From an uncultured Collinsella sp. (GTDB lineage: Bacteria > Actinomycetota > Coriobacteriia > Coriobacteriales > Coriobacteriaceae), in contig CABUVF010000001.1 in assembly GCA_902494945.1 (NCBI GenBank), forward strand, positions 1-55,484: a stretch of 55,484 nt of DNA, written 5' to 3'. Shown piece by piece: positions 41,180 through 49,197 of this stretch. Numbering within the stretch: position 1 is the stretch's first letter; each line of letters begins with the position of its first letter. The notes under the pieces were generated by a model, which saw nothing but the letters and a program-made list of their open reading frames with translations, was not told where the DNA came from and did not search any database. Both the position numbers and the translations under genes were made by a program.

Positions 41180-41764
41180 ATGAAATATGAAGATCTGAAA
41201 ATCGTGCAAAAGTGGCGTGAATATGCCGGCCCAAAGGATGAACGCCTGGAGGCTGAGAACGCGAAGATCTACAAGATTGGTTTCGTGCTGCTTTCGTTTG
41301 GCATGTTGATGATCTTTTTCTACCAGTTTATAGCTCGACAGGTTGCGTGGGTTCACAGCGACGCCAGTGAAATGCCGCATGGCTTTGCAACGCCGTTCGA
41401 GGCAGCCATGTATTTGTGGTTCGTTCTCGTGATGTTGATTTGTGCAGGACTGCAAACGCGGAAGGGCTATGTCGATACCAACCGCTTTGGACAGACCGAG
41501 CATCTTCCCGTCGGATACTTCCTACTCCTCTGCGGTATCAGCGGGGTCACGAGCGCGCTTGTCATTGCGGCGATGCGTTGTATCGCAGAGGCGCAGATTG
41601 TGCCGCTCGAAAGCGTCTTCTGGGCGGCGAACTTGGCTATGGGTGCGTCCTGCGGCCTGATGATTGCCGTTGCCACCTTCGCTGCCCTTTGCACAGTGTA
41701 CTTCTCGGCGAAAAGGCGCCGCGCAAAGATCGAAGCCGAGCTCGACTCCGCTGGCGACATCTAA
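41180..41764 (+). CDS. Four-helix membrane protein (DUF6773/DUF3796-like)
   Basis: A 194-residue protein with about four membrane segments (KIGFVLLSFGMLMIFFYQFI, AMYLWFVLVMLICAGL, YFLLLCGISGVTSALVIAA, GASCGLMIAVATFAAL). The N-terminus DERLEAENAKIYKIG resembles membrane proteins that accompany small XRE regulators. The function is unknown. Confidence 0.75.
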   Translation: MKYEDLKIVQKWREYAGPKDERLEAENAKIYKIGFVLLSFGMLMIFFYQFIARQVAWVHSDASEMPHGFATPFEAAMYLWFVLVMLICAGLQTRKGYVDTNRFGQTEHLPVGYFLLLCGISGVTSALVIAAMRCIAEAQIVPLESVFWAANLAMGASCGLMIAVATFAALCTVYFSAKRRRAKIEAELDSAGDI

Positions 41765-41765
41765 T

Positions 41766-41909
41766 GCTGTCTTTGAGGCGCGCGTCGTTCCGGCAAGTCC
41801 GGTCATTGGCGTGCACGTTGGCCCCGCCGTGGGTATCGCTTATGAATGCGCGGAACGTATAGAGGATAAGTTTGGCGATGTTGCTCCCGAGGTCGTTGTC
41901 GAGGCCTAG
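41766..41909 (+). pseudogene. degV C-terminal remnant
   Basis: A short frame in a different register from the previous gene reads AVFEARVVPASPVIGVHVGP, then AVGIAYECAERIEDKFG and a stop. DegV (fatty-acid-binding) proteins end with a similar TPVIGTHVGPG motif near the C-terminus. Only about 45 residues remain and there is no start codon. The XRE-membrane protein pair may have replaced the 5' part. Confidence 0.6.
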
Positions 41910-42058
41910 CTGACCTCGACATTAGGAAAAAATGCCGCCCCTGCAAAAAGCTCCGTCGCAGCGATGGGAAACGAACCTCACTCTGCATATAATGAGGTCA
42001 TATGACAGCGCGTCTGCATATGCGCGGCGCGTTCCATCGAACCGAAAAGGAGCCCTGC

Positions 42059-43039
42059 ATGGATCCCAACAAGCGTCCCGACGATATGGTGCGCATCACC
42101 ACCCCCGAACTCGCCCAAGCCTTCATCGACGAGCAGGTCACCGCAATCCGCGAGCAGATCGGCGACAAGAAGGTCCTGCTGGCCCTTTCTGGCGGCGTCG
42201 ACAGCTCTGTTGTCGCGGCGCTGCTGATCAAGGCTATCGGCAAGCAGCTCATCTGCGTGCATGTGAACCATGGTCTCATGCGCAAGGGCGAGAGCGAGCA
42301 GGTCATCGACGTGTTCCAGAATCAGATGGACGCCAACCTGGTTTACGTGGACGCCACCGACCGCTTTCTCGATAAGCTCGTCGACGTTGACGAGCCCGAG
42401 GCCAAGCGCAAGATCATCGGCGCCGAGTTTATCCGCGTGTTCGAGGAGGAGGCCCGCAAGGTCGGTGACGAGGTCAGTTTCCTCGCCCAGGGCACCATCT
42501 ACCCCGACATTCTGGAGTCGCAGGACGGCGTGAAGGCTCACCACAACGTTGGCGGCCTGCCCGAGGACCTGCAGTTTGAGCTCTGCGAGCCCGTTAAGCT
42601 GCTGTATAAGGACGAGGTGCGCGTCGTGGGCCGCGAGCTCGGCCTGCCCGAGAACATGGTTGAGCGTCAGCCGTTCCCCGGTCCTGGCCTGGGCGTCCGC
42701 TGCCTTGGCGCCATCACCCGCGACCGTCTCGAGGCGCTGCGCGAGGCCGACGCCATCGTCCGCGAGGAGATCGACAAGGCCGGTCTGACCATCTGGCAGT
42801 ACTTTGCCGTAGTGCCCGATTTCCGCGCTACCGGTGTGCGCGAGGGCAAGCGCGCCTACGACTGGCCCTGCATCATTCGCTGCATCAACACCGTCGACGT
42901 CATGACCGCCGAGGTGCCTGAGCTCGACTGGGCGCTGCTCAAGCGCATTACCGCTCGCGTGACCGCCGAGGTCCCCGGTATTTGCCGCGTTTGCTACGAC
43001 CTCACGCCGAAGCCCGTCGGCACGGTCGAGTGGGAGTAA
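42059..43039 (+). CDS. guaA: GMP synthetase, ATP-pyrophosphatase subunit only
   Basis: A 326-residue protein; the ATG follows AAAAGGAG. The PP-loop LALSGGVDSSVVAALL and the C-terminal dimerisation domain ending VGTVEWE are those of GuaA. The N-terminal class I glutaminase domain of ordinary ~515-residue GuaA is absent, and no glutaminase gene is adjacent. It adenylates XMP and aminates it to GMP. It may use free ammonia or a separate glutaminase subunit, as in archaea. Confidence 0.88.
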   Translation: MDPNKRPDDMVRITTPELAQAFIDEQVTAIREQIGDKKVLLALSGGVDSSVVAALLIKAIGKQLICVHVNHGLMRKGESEQVIDVFQNQMDANLVYVDATDRFLDKLVDVDEPEAKRKIIGAEFIRVFEEEARKVGDEVSFLAQGTIYPDILESQDGVKAHHNVGGLPEDLQFELCEPVKLLYKDEVRVVGRELGLPENMVERQPFPGPGLGVRCLGAITRDRLEALREADAIVREEIDKAGLTIWQYFAVVPDFRATGVREGKRAYDWPCIIRCINTVDVMTAEVPELDWALLKRITARVTAEVPGICRVCYDLTPKPVGTVEWE

Positions 43040-43051
43040 ACTAACTCACCT

Positions 43052-43085
43052 AGCCCCCGTTTCCGTTTGGAAGCGGGGGCTTTTT
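43052..43085 (+). terminator. Terminator after guaA
   Basis: GCCCCCG and CGGGGGC arms with TTTTT immediately after. Confidence 0.9.
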
Positions 43086-43098
43086 GCTGGCGCTTCGC

Positions 43099-44250
43099 CT
43101 AATTTCGTGCATCTTCGATGTTGTGTGCAGGAAGGGTTACGAGCATGGTCGTTCCGCGCTCCGAGCTCTCTTCGACCTCGATGGAGCCGCCGTGAAGCGC
43201 GGCGATCTCCCAGACCAGCGCAAGCCCCAGCCCCACGCCGCCATATGCCCTGCTGCGCGATTTGTCGACGCGAAAGAAGGGCTGGAAGATGCTCGTCTGG
43301 TATTGCTCGGGAATGCCCGGTCCCTGGTCGCGCACGCGTAGCAGCACGCGGTCGCCTTCGGCGCAGGCGTTGATTTGCACGGTCGAGTTGGGCGCGCTAT
43401 AGCGTATGGCGTTTTCGGCCAAGTTGAACAGCAGCCGATAGATCAGCGTGTCGCTGCCGATTGTTTGCGCGTCGCCCTCGCTTGCAAGCGTGATGTCTTT
43501 TTGCTCGGCAAGGGGTGCCAGGTCGGTGAGCACTTCTTCGATCATCGGTGCCAGGTCAATCGTGTCGTTGCAGGGAACGCTGCGCAGCTCGCTCATCTCG
43601 AGCAGGGTCTTTGTCATGTGCGTCATTCGCTCGGTTTGCTCTTGCAGCAGCCCGAGCAGACGCGCTGTATCTGCATCGACGTCGGGATGCTCGGCGTAAA
43701 ACAGCTCAACTTGGGCCTGCATGAGCGCAAGCGGCGTGCGCAGCTCGTGCGCCGCATTGCCCGTAAACTGTCTTTGTGCGGAAAATCCCTCGTCAAGGCG
43801 GGAAATCATGTCGTTAAACGACGCGCTGCAGCGCCTGAGTTCAGAGGGCACGTCCTCGCTGATTTTTGTGTCGGCGAGGTTGTCGGGCCGCACGCTCTCG
43901 ACTTGCGTCGCAAAGAAGCGCAACGGCCGCAGCGCATGTCCGCTCACAAAGTAGGCCAGCACGCCGCCGAGCAGCGTCACCGCCGCAGTTATATACCAGC
44001 TCGTCGCGCCAAACGATTCTTGGGCGTCGTTCACGACGATGGTCAGCGCGTCGTCGAGCTCTTTGTTTGTCGGGTCAAATGAGCTGGGCGAGGCCGCCTC
44101 CACCTTGCTGTGCGCCGATAGTTCATTGCCGATCGAGTCCATGTAGCGCATGCCGGAGTAGCCAACCAGGCAATTCATAAGTACGCAGGTCGAGCATACC
44201 AGCAGGGCCGTCATCAACGTGATGCGCCACTGCAGCGACAGCCGCTTCAT
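43099..44250 (-). CDS. Sensor histidine kinase
   Basis: A 383-residue kinase with two membrane segments (about 10-30 and 85-105), a periplasmic loop, HAMP (ALRPLRFFATQ), the H-box AAHELRTPLALM, N-box LFNLAENAIRYSA and G-boxes DQGPGIP and GGVGLGLALV. The ATG overlaps the response regulator stop by 4 nt. The signal is unknown. Confidence 0.92.
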   Translation of the reverse strand: MKRLSLQWRITLMTALLVCSTCVLMNCLVGYSGMRYMDSIGNELSAHSKVEAASPSSFDPTNKELDDALTIVVNDAQESFGATSWYITAAVTLLGGVLAYFVSGHALRPLRFFATQVESVRPDNLADTKISEDVPSELRRCSASFNDMISRLDEGFSAQRQFTGNAAHELRTPLALMQAQVELFYAEHPDVDADTARLLGLLQEQTERMTHMTKTLLEMSELRSVPCNDTIDLAPMIEEVLTDLAPLAEQKDITLASEGDAQTIGSDTLIYRLLFNLAENAIRYSAPNSTVQINACAEGDRVLLRVRDQGPGIPEQYQTSIFQPFFRVDKSRSRAYGGVGLGLALVWEIAALHGGSIEVEESSERGTTMLVTLPAHNIEDARN

Positions 44251-44921
44251 TCGCCGTCCTCCATAACGTAGCCTTCGCCGATTCGGTTGCGGATGGGATC
44301 ATGTCCCAACGCGCCGCGCAGCTTTTTGCGCAGCGACGAGATGTGCACGCGGGTCGCGTTGCTAAAGCTGTTGACGCTGCTGTCCCATACGTGGTCGATG
44401 AGCTCCTCCTGGCTCACCGGCCGCCCCTGGTTAAGCATCAGGTATTCCAAGATGCCGGTCTCCTTGCGCGTGAGGGACAGGATCTCGTCGCCCACTGTGG
44501 CGAGGCGCGCCTTGGTGTCAAAGCTCAGCGATCCACAGGTTAGAACAACGTCGCTTTGTGTAAAGCGTCTGAGGGTAAGGCTGCGAATCCTTGCCGCAAG
44601 CTCGTCAAGATGAAACGGCTTGGTGAGGTAGTCGTTGGCGCCCGCATCGAGCCCCGCTACCTTGTCGGAGACCTCGCCACGTGCCGAGAGCACAAGCACC
44701 TTGGTCTCACAATCAGCTGTCCTGAGTTGCCTGAGCACGGTCATGCCGTCGACATGGGGGAGGTTGAGGTCGAGTACGACAAGATCAAAGGTCTCGACAT
44801 CGAGCAGATCGAGCGCCTGCTGCCCGTCGTAGCAGCAGTCGACGCTATAGGCCAAGTTGCGCAGGCTGCGTGCGATTGCATCGCACAGTGCCCGTTCGTC
44901 CTCGACGACCAAGATGCGCAT
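44247..44921 (-). CDS. OmpR-family response regulator
   Basis: A 224-residue regulator. The receiver domain has the phosphoacceptor Asp in LVVLDLNLPHVDG, the Lys in DYLTKPFHLDEL and a C-terminal winged helix (NSFSNATRVHISSLRKKL). It is co-transcribed with the kinase and is divergent from the redox cluster to its right, which may be its target. Confidence 0.92.
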   Translation of the reverse strand: MRILVVEDERALCDAIARSLRNLAYSVDCCYDGQQALDLLDVETFDLVVLDLNLPHVDGMTVLRQLRTADCETKVLVLSARGEVSDKVAGLDAGANDYLTKPFHLDELAARIRSLTLRRFTQSDVVLTCGSLSFDTKARLATVGDEILSLTRKETGILEYLMLNQGRPVSQEELIDHVWDSSVNSFSNATRVHISSLRKKLRGALGHDPIRNRIGEGYVMEDGE

Positions 44922-45010
44922 AACGTTCTCCTTGCATAGTCATTCACGCTTAACACGGATTTTATAGTCGGTATGGTCCAATGGGTCGCGAAACGAAAGG
45001 AGTGGTCAGA

Positions 45011-45157
45011 TTGTTCAAAGCGATTAAGCCTGTGGCGCAGGTGGCTTTGCTGATCGTTGGGGTAGCCATGGTTGGCTTTGGAATTATGCGCGGCGAGGCA
45101 GATGCCGTGCTGGCCAAGGCAATCAGGCTGTGCTTGGAGTGTATCGGAATTGGATAA
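45011..45157 (+). CDS. CD1871A-like CXXC membrane peptide
   Basis: A 48-residue frame starting at TTG after AAAGGAGTGGTCAGA. One hydrophobic helix (PVAQVALLIVGVAMVGFGIM) is followed by AIRLCLECIGIG, a CxxC motif. This matches the short CXXC proteins found before YccM/NapH-like ferredoxin proteins and TlpA-like thioredoxins. It overlaps the next gene by 8 nt. A small redox or metal-handling component is likely. Confidence 0.75.
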   Translation: MFKAIKPVAQVALLIVGVAMVGFGIMRGEADAVLAKAIRLCLECIGIG

Positions 45158-46061
45158 AAGAAAAAACACTGCATCGCATCTTTTGGCGAGATTCCGCGGA
45201 TTGATTCAGGCGGCGGCAACGCTTGCGACCAATATTCACCTGCCTAACTTTGCCAAGGGAGGCATCTACCAGGGGGCGGGCAAAGCCGTCTGCGTGCCGG
45301 GGCTCAACTGCTACTCGTGTCCGGCGGCCTCGGGTGCGTGCCCCATCGGGTCGTTTCAGTCGGTGGTGGGCTCGTCTAAGTTCAGCTTTTCGTATTACGT
45401 CACCGGAACACTCATTCTGATCGGCGTGCTGCTGGGACGTTTTGTATGCGGCTTTTTATGCCCGTTTGGATGGCTGCAAGAGCTTCTGCATAAGATTCCC
45501 GGCAAAAAGCTCTCGACGAAAAAGCTCAAGCCGCTCACGTACATCAAGTATGCCGTGCTGCTGTTTGCCGTGGTGCTGCTGCCTGTCTTGGTGGTCAACG
45601 ATGTGGGCATGGGCGACCCGTTCTTTTGCAAGTACATCTGCCCACAGGGCGTGCTCGAGGGTGCGATTCCGCTGTCCATCATGAATACGGGAATCCGCTC
45701 CGCGCTGGGAAAGCTCTTTACCTGGAAGCTCGCGATTCTCATTGCGGTTGCGGTGCTGAGCGTGTTGTTCTACCGCCCCTTCTGCAAATGGATCTGCCCC
45801 CTCGGTGCGTTTTATGCGCTCATGAACAAGGTGTCGTTGTTGGGGATTCAGGTTGACCAGTGCAAATGCGTCTCGTGCGGTAAGTGCGCCAAGGTGTGTC
45901 TGATGGACGTGGACGTTACGCGTACGCCCGACCATGCCGAGTGCATCCGTTGCGGCAAATGCGTGGGTGCGTGCCCCGTCGATGCTATTAGCTTTCGCTA
46001 CGGGCTGGGTGTGACGGGCGACAAACCCGCGCAGTCCACGCAAGCCTGCGAAAACAAATAG
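45150..46061 (+). CDS. 4Fe-4S membrane protein (NapH/YccM-like)
   Basis: A 303-residue protein starting at TTG (LDKRKNTASHL) with GGAGTG before it. Several membrane helices carry CGFLCPFGWLQE and CKWICPLGAF motifs, and two ferredoxin-type clusters follow near the C-terminus (CKCVSCGKCAKVC and CIRCGKCVGACP). An N-terminal loop has CYSCPAASGACP. It passes electrons across the membrane, probably to the adjacent thioredoxin-like lipoprotein. Confidence 0.85.
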   Translation: MDKRKNTASHLLARFRGLIQAAATLATNIHLPNFAKGGIYQGAGKAVCVPGLNCYSCPAASGACPIGSFQSVVGSSKFSFSYYVTGTLILIGVLLGRFVCGFLCPFGWLQELLHKIPGKKLSTKKLKPLTYIKYAVLLFAVVLLPVLVVNDVGMGDPFFCKYICPQGVLEGAIPLSIMNTGIRSALGKLFTWKLAILIAVAVLSVLFYRPFCKWICPLGAFYALMNKVSLLGIQVDQCKCVSCGKCAKVCLMDVDVTRTPDHAECIRCGKCVGACPVDAISFRYGLGVTGDKPAQSTQACENK

Positions 46062-46096
46062 GTACCTATATAAGTTTCGATATAAACGGAGGAACC

Positions 46097-47059
46097 ATGA
46101 AACTGTCAAAAATTGCGGCTCTGTTGATGCTGCCCGTGCTGGCGCTGACTCTCGCGGCGTGCTCTGCCCCCAAGGGCGACGCGAAGGGTGCTACGAGCGG
46201 CGATGCGCAGATTGCCGAGCTCATAGCGCAAAAGCCGTCGAGCGCCGAGGAGGCGGCCGAGCTGTACCAGCAGCTGCTGCAAAAGGAAAACGAGATCTTT
46301 GCGAGCGATAACGCCCTATGGGAAAAGGTGTTTCTTGCGGCCAACAAAGACACTCCCATGATTGAGGACGGCAAGAACTACGGCGACTTTTTGCTTGATA
46401 CCATCGAGGGCGCCAAGGATCAATTTACGGCTGACGAGCTCAAGACGCTTAAGGCCGGCGCGCAGCAGGTCAAGGAGATCGAGGATAAGCTCATGGCGCT
46501 GGAGAAGGAGTTTCCCGGATGTGGCAGCACGCCCGGCGAGGGAGAGAGCGTCGATGCCTCGACCGCAGGCATGACCAACGGCGAGAGCGGGGAGACGAAG
46601 TTCCCCAGCTTTAAGGGCAAGGACTTGGACGGCAACGATGTAAACAGCGACGAGCTGTTCTCCAAGAACAAGGTCACCGTCATGAACTTCTGGTTTACCA
46701 CCTGCAAACCGTGCGTGGGAGAGCTGGGCGATCTGGAGAAGCTCAACAAGGAGCTTGCCGAGAAGGGCGGCCAGGTCGTGGGCGTTAATTCCTTTACGCT
46801 CGATGGCAACAAAGACGAGGTGGCCGATGCCAAGGACGTGCTTTCCAAGAAGGGCGTGACGTATAAGAACATCTGGTTTAAGTCGGACAGCGAGGCCGGA
46901 AAGTTCACCTCCAACCTGTACTCGTTCCCGACCACCTACGTGATCGACCAGAACGGTAACATTGTGGGAGAGCCGATCATGGGCGGCATCAACTCCGCTG
47001 AGCAGCGCGAGGCGCTCAACAAACTGATCGATCAGGCACTCGCGAAGAGCGAACAGTAA
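46097..47059 (+). CDS. TlpA-like thioredoxin lipoprotein
   Basis: A 320-residue lipoprotein with lipobox LAAC (about residue 22) and a ribosome binding site GGAGGA. After a helical region, the thioredoxin fold has the active site WFTTCKPCVGEL and the cis-Pro stretch SFPTTYVID. It reduces or rearranges disulfides outside the membrane and is probably supplied with electrons by the 4Fe-4S protein. Confidence 0.88.
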   Translation: MKLSKIAALLMLPVLALTLAACSAPKGDAKGATSGDAQIAELIAQKPSSAEEAAELYQQLLQKENEIFASDNALWEKVFLAANKDTPMIEDGKNYGDFLLDTIEGAKDQFTADELKTLKAGAQQVKEIEDKLMALEKEFPGCGSTPGEGESVDASTAGMTNGESGETKFPSFKGKDLDGNDVNSDELFSKNKVTVMNFWFTTCKPCVGELGDLEKLNKELAEKGGQVVGVNSFTLDGNKDEVADAKDVLSKKGVTYKNIWFKSDSEAGKFTSNLYSFPTTYVIDQNGNIVGEPIMGGINSAEQREALNKLIDQALAKSEQ

Positions 47060-47084
47060 GTCCGTGGGACAGACAACTGAAGGG

Positions 47085-47112
47085 GAGTCGCTGGAAACAG
47101 CGACTCTTTTTT
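47085..47112 (+). terminator. Terminator after the TlpA-like gene
   Basis: GAGTCGCTG and CAGCGACTC arms with GAAA loop and TTTTTTC after. Confidence 0.88.
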
Positions 47113-47130
47113 CTGCTTCGGGGTAGCATC

Positions 47131-47283
47131 ATGGGTATACGTCGAAAGGGCACGCAGCTTTTCGTGCATTGCCTGAGCGGTGCGCGAAGCAACCAAGCTG
47201 TGAGTTTTCTTAAGCGTTCTGGGTATGGCAGTGTCAAGAATATCGGCGGCATAAGCGGCTACACGGGAAAGGTGGTGCGTTAG
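47131..47283 (+). CDS. Short rhodanese-like frame (possible remnant)
   Basis: A 50-residue frame (MGIRRKGTQLFVHCLSGARS, later FLKRSGYG and NIGGISGY). It matches the second half of a rhodanese domain, with the active-site Cys in HCLSGARS. The N-terminal half of the domain is absent. It ends 2 nt before the next gene, suggesting coupling. It may be a functional miniature sulfurtransferase or the remains of a deleted gene. Confidence 0.55.
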   Translation: MGIRRKGTQLFVHCLSGARSNQAVSFLKRSGYGSVKNIGGISGYTGKVVR

Positions 47284-47285
47284 CT

Positions 47286-48977
47286 ATGAAGGTGGTTATC
47301 GTTGGAGGCGTCGCGGGCGGCGCATCGGCGGCGGCACGTTTGCGCAGACTCGACGAACAGGCCCAAATTCTCATCTTTGAGCGCACGGGTTTTGTATCGT
47401 ATGCCAACTGTGGGCTTCCGTACTACATTGGCGGCGTGATAGAAGAAGAGAGCGCATTGACGCTGCAGTCTCCCAAGGGCTTTTGGGATCGCTTTCGCAT
47501 TGCGGTCAAGACGAGTCACGAGGTGTTTGCCATCCATCCCGATTCGCATACGGTCGAGGTTCGCAATATGCTGACGGGCGAGGAATTTGTCGAGACGTAT
47601 GACAAGCTCATCCTGTCGCCGGGTGCAAAGCCGATTCGCCCTGCGTTGCCGGGCATCGACTCGGATAAAATCTTTAGCCTACGCACCGTTGAGGACACGC
47701 TGCGTATTCACAGCTATGTTCGAGAGCGGCGACCGAGCAGTGCCGTCGTGATCGGCGGCGGCTTCATTGGCGTCGAGACGGCGGAGAATCTGTGTGAGCT
47801 GGGGCTCCAGGTGACCCTTCTACAGCGTCCCGTCCAGCTTATGAACAACCTGGATTACGACATGGCGACCCTTTTGCATGCCGAGGTGCGTGAGCACGGT
47901 ATCGATCTGCGCCTCAAGGCCGATGTGACAGGTTTTGAGGAAGTTGATGGCCGCGTTGTCACCCATGTTGCGGGCGATGACCCTATCGGAGCCGATATGG
48001 TGCTACTTGCCATTGGCGTGGCACCTGAGAGCCATCTGGCGCAAGAGGCGGGGCTCGAACTGGGCATCAAGGGGGCTATTGTGGTCAACGACCGTATGGA
48101 GACCTCTGCTGCCGACGTGTATGCCGTGGGCGATGCCGTGCAGGTCACGCATCAGGTGACCGGCGAGGACGCGGTCATTTCGCTCGCCGGCCCCGCCAAC
48201 AAGCAGGGGCGTGTCGTCGCCGATGTCATAGCCGGCATGGACAGCTGCTACCTTGGATCGTTGGGCTCATCGGTTATCAAGGTATTCGACTTGACGGCGG
48301 CAAGCACGGGACTATCCGAAAAGGCAGCACACGCGGCGGGAATTGACTGCGACAGCGTGGTCCTGTCGCCCGGTTCGCATGCGGGTTATTATCCGGGTGC
48401 AACGCCCATGACCATGAAGGTTGTCTTCGAGAAGCAGGGATTGCGCCTGCTGGGTGCGCAAATCGTGGGCATCGATGGTGTGGACAAGCGTATCGACGTT
48501 CTGGCGACTGCCATCCAGGCAGGCATGCACGGCGATAGGCTTAAGGATTTGGACCTAGCATACGCGCCGCCGTATTCATCGGCGAAGGATCCCGTCAATA
48601 TGGCGGGCTTTATGATCGAGAACCTCAATCGCGGCATACTGGCGCAGTGGCATTGGGAGGATGAGCCCAACTTGCCACGCGATGGCAGCGTGCAGCTGCT
48701 CGATGTTCGTACGGAAGGGGAGTATGAGCGCGGGCATATCGATGGTTTCGTAAACATTCCCGTCGATGATCTGCGCAATCGCCTGGGCGAGCTCGACCGG
48801 GCCAAGCCGGTCTACGTGATTTGCCAGAGCGGCATTCGCAGCTACATTGCTTGCCGCATTTTGGCGCAGCATGGCTTTGAGTGCTTTAACTTCTCGGGCG
48901 GCTATCGCTTCTTTGCAGCCGTGACTGAGGCTCGCCGCGGCAGCGCTAACGTTATGCCGTGCGGGCTCGAAAAGTAG
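47286..48977 (+). CDS. CoA-disulfide reductase-like flavoprotein with rhodanese domain
   Basis: A 563-residue protein. The FAD site is VVIVGGVAGGASAAARLRR and the active-site Cys is in SYANCGLPYYIGG. The second nucleotide site is AVVIGGGFIGVETAEN and the FAD motif VYAVGDAVQV. The C-terminal rhodanese domain (about 470-563) has the active Cys in VICQSGIRS. This fusion occurs in CoA-disulfide/persulfide reductases. It completes a redox gene row. Confidence 0.9.
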   Translation: MKVVIVGGVAGGASAAARLRRLDEQAQILIFERTGFVSYANCGLPYYIGGVIEEESALTLQSPKGFWDRFRIAVKTSHEVFAIHPDSHTVEVRNMLTGEEFVETYDKLILSPGAKPIRPALPGIDSDKIFSLRTVEDTLRIHSYVRERRPSSAVVIGGGFIGVETAENLCELGLQVTLLQRPVQLMNNLDYDMATLLHAEVREHGIDLRLKADVTGFEEVDGRVVTHVAGDDPIGADMVLLAIGVAPESHLAQEAGLELGIKGAIVVNDRMETSAADVYAVGDAVQVTHQVTGEDAVISLAGPANKQGRVVADVIAGMDSCYLGSLGSSVIKVFDLTAASTGLSEKAAHAAGIDCDSVVLSPGSHAGYYPGATPMTMKVVFEKQGLRLLGAQIVGIDGVDKRIDVLATAIQAGMHGDRLKDLDLAYAPPYSSAKDPVNMAGFMIENLNRGILAQWHWEDEPNLPRDGSVQLLDVRTEGEYERGHIDGFVNIPVDDLRNRLGELDRAKPVYVICQSGIRSYIACRILAQHGFECFNFSGGYRFFAAVTEARRGSANVMPCGLEK

Positions 48978-48989
48978 CGCGCATTGGAA

Positions 48990-49019
48990 TGTGACAAAGT
49001 GACAGCCTCTTTGTCGCAT
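48990..49019. repeat. Dispersed palindrome TGTGACAAAG, copy 1 (variant)
   Basis: TGTGACAAAGTGACAGCCTCTTTGTCGCAT, a degenerate copy of the element at 52453-52482 and 54325-54354. The palindrome follows the gene stop by about 13 nt. Confidence 0.7.
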
Positions 49020-49197
49020 CGGGGATGTTATATGCGGGATGGTGCGCCATGCGGCGTGCTGTCCCGTTCGTTTTTTGGCGCGGTTCGTTACATTCCTCAC
49101 TGGTATCGGCCAAAAATGAGATAGAGTAGGACAAACGCGCCGAACGTGAACGGCGGGGGAGCGGGCGAGCGCGCCCGCGCGAGAGAGGTTGCCGTCC

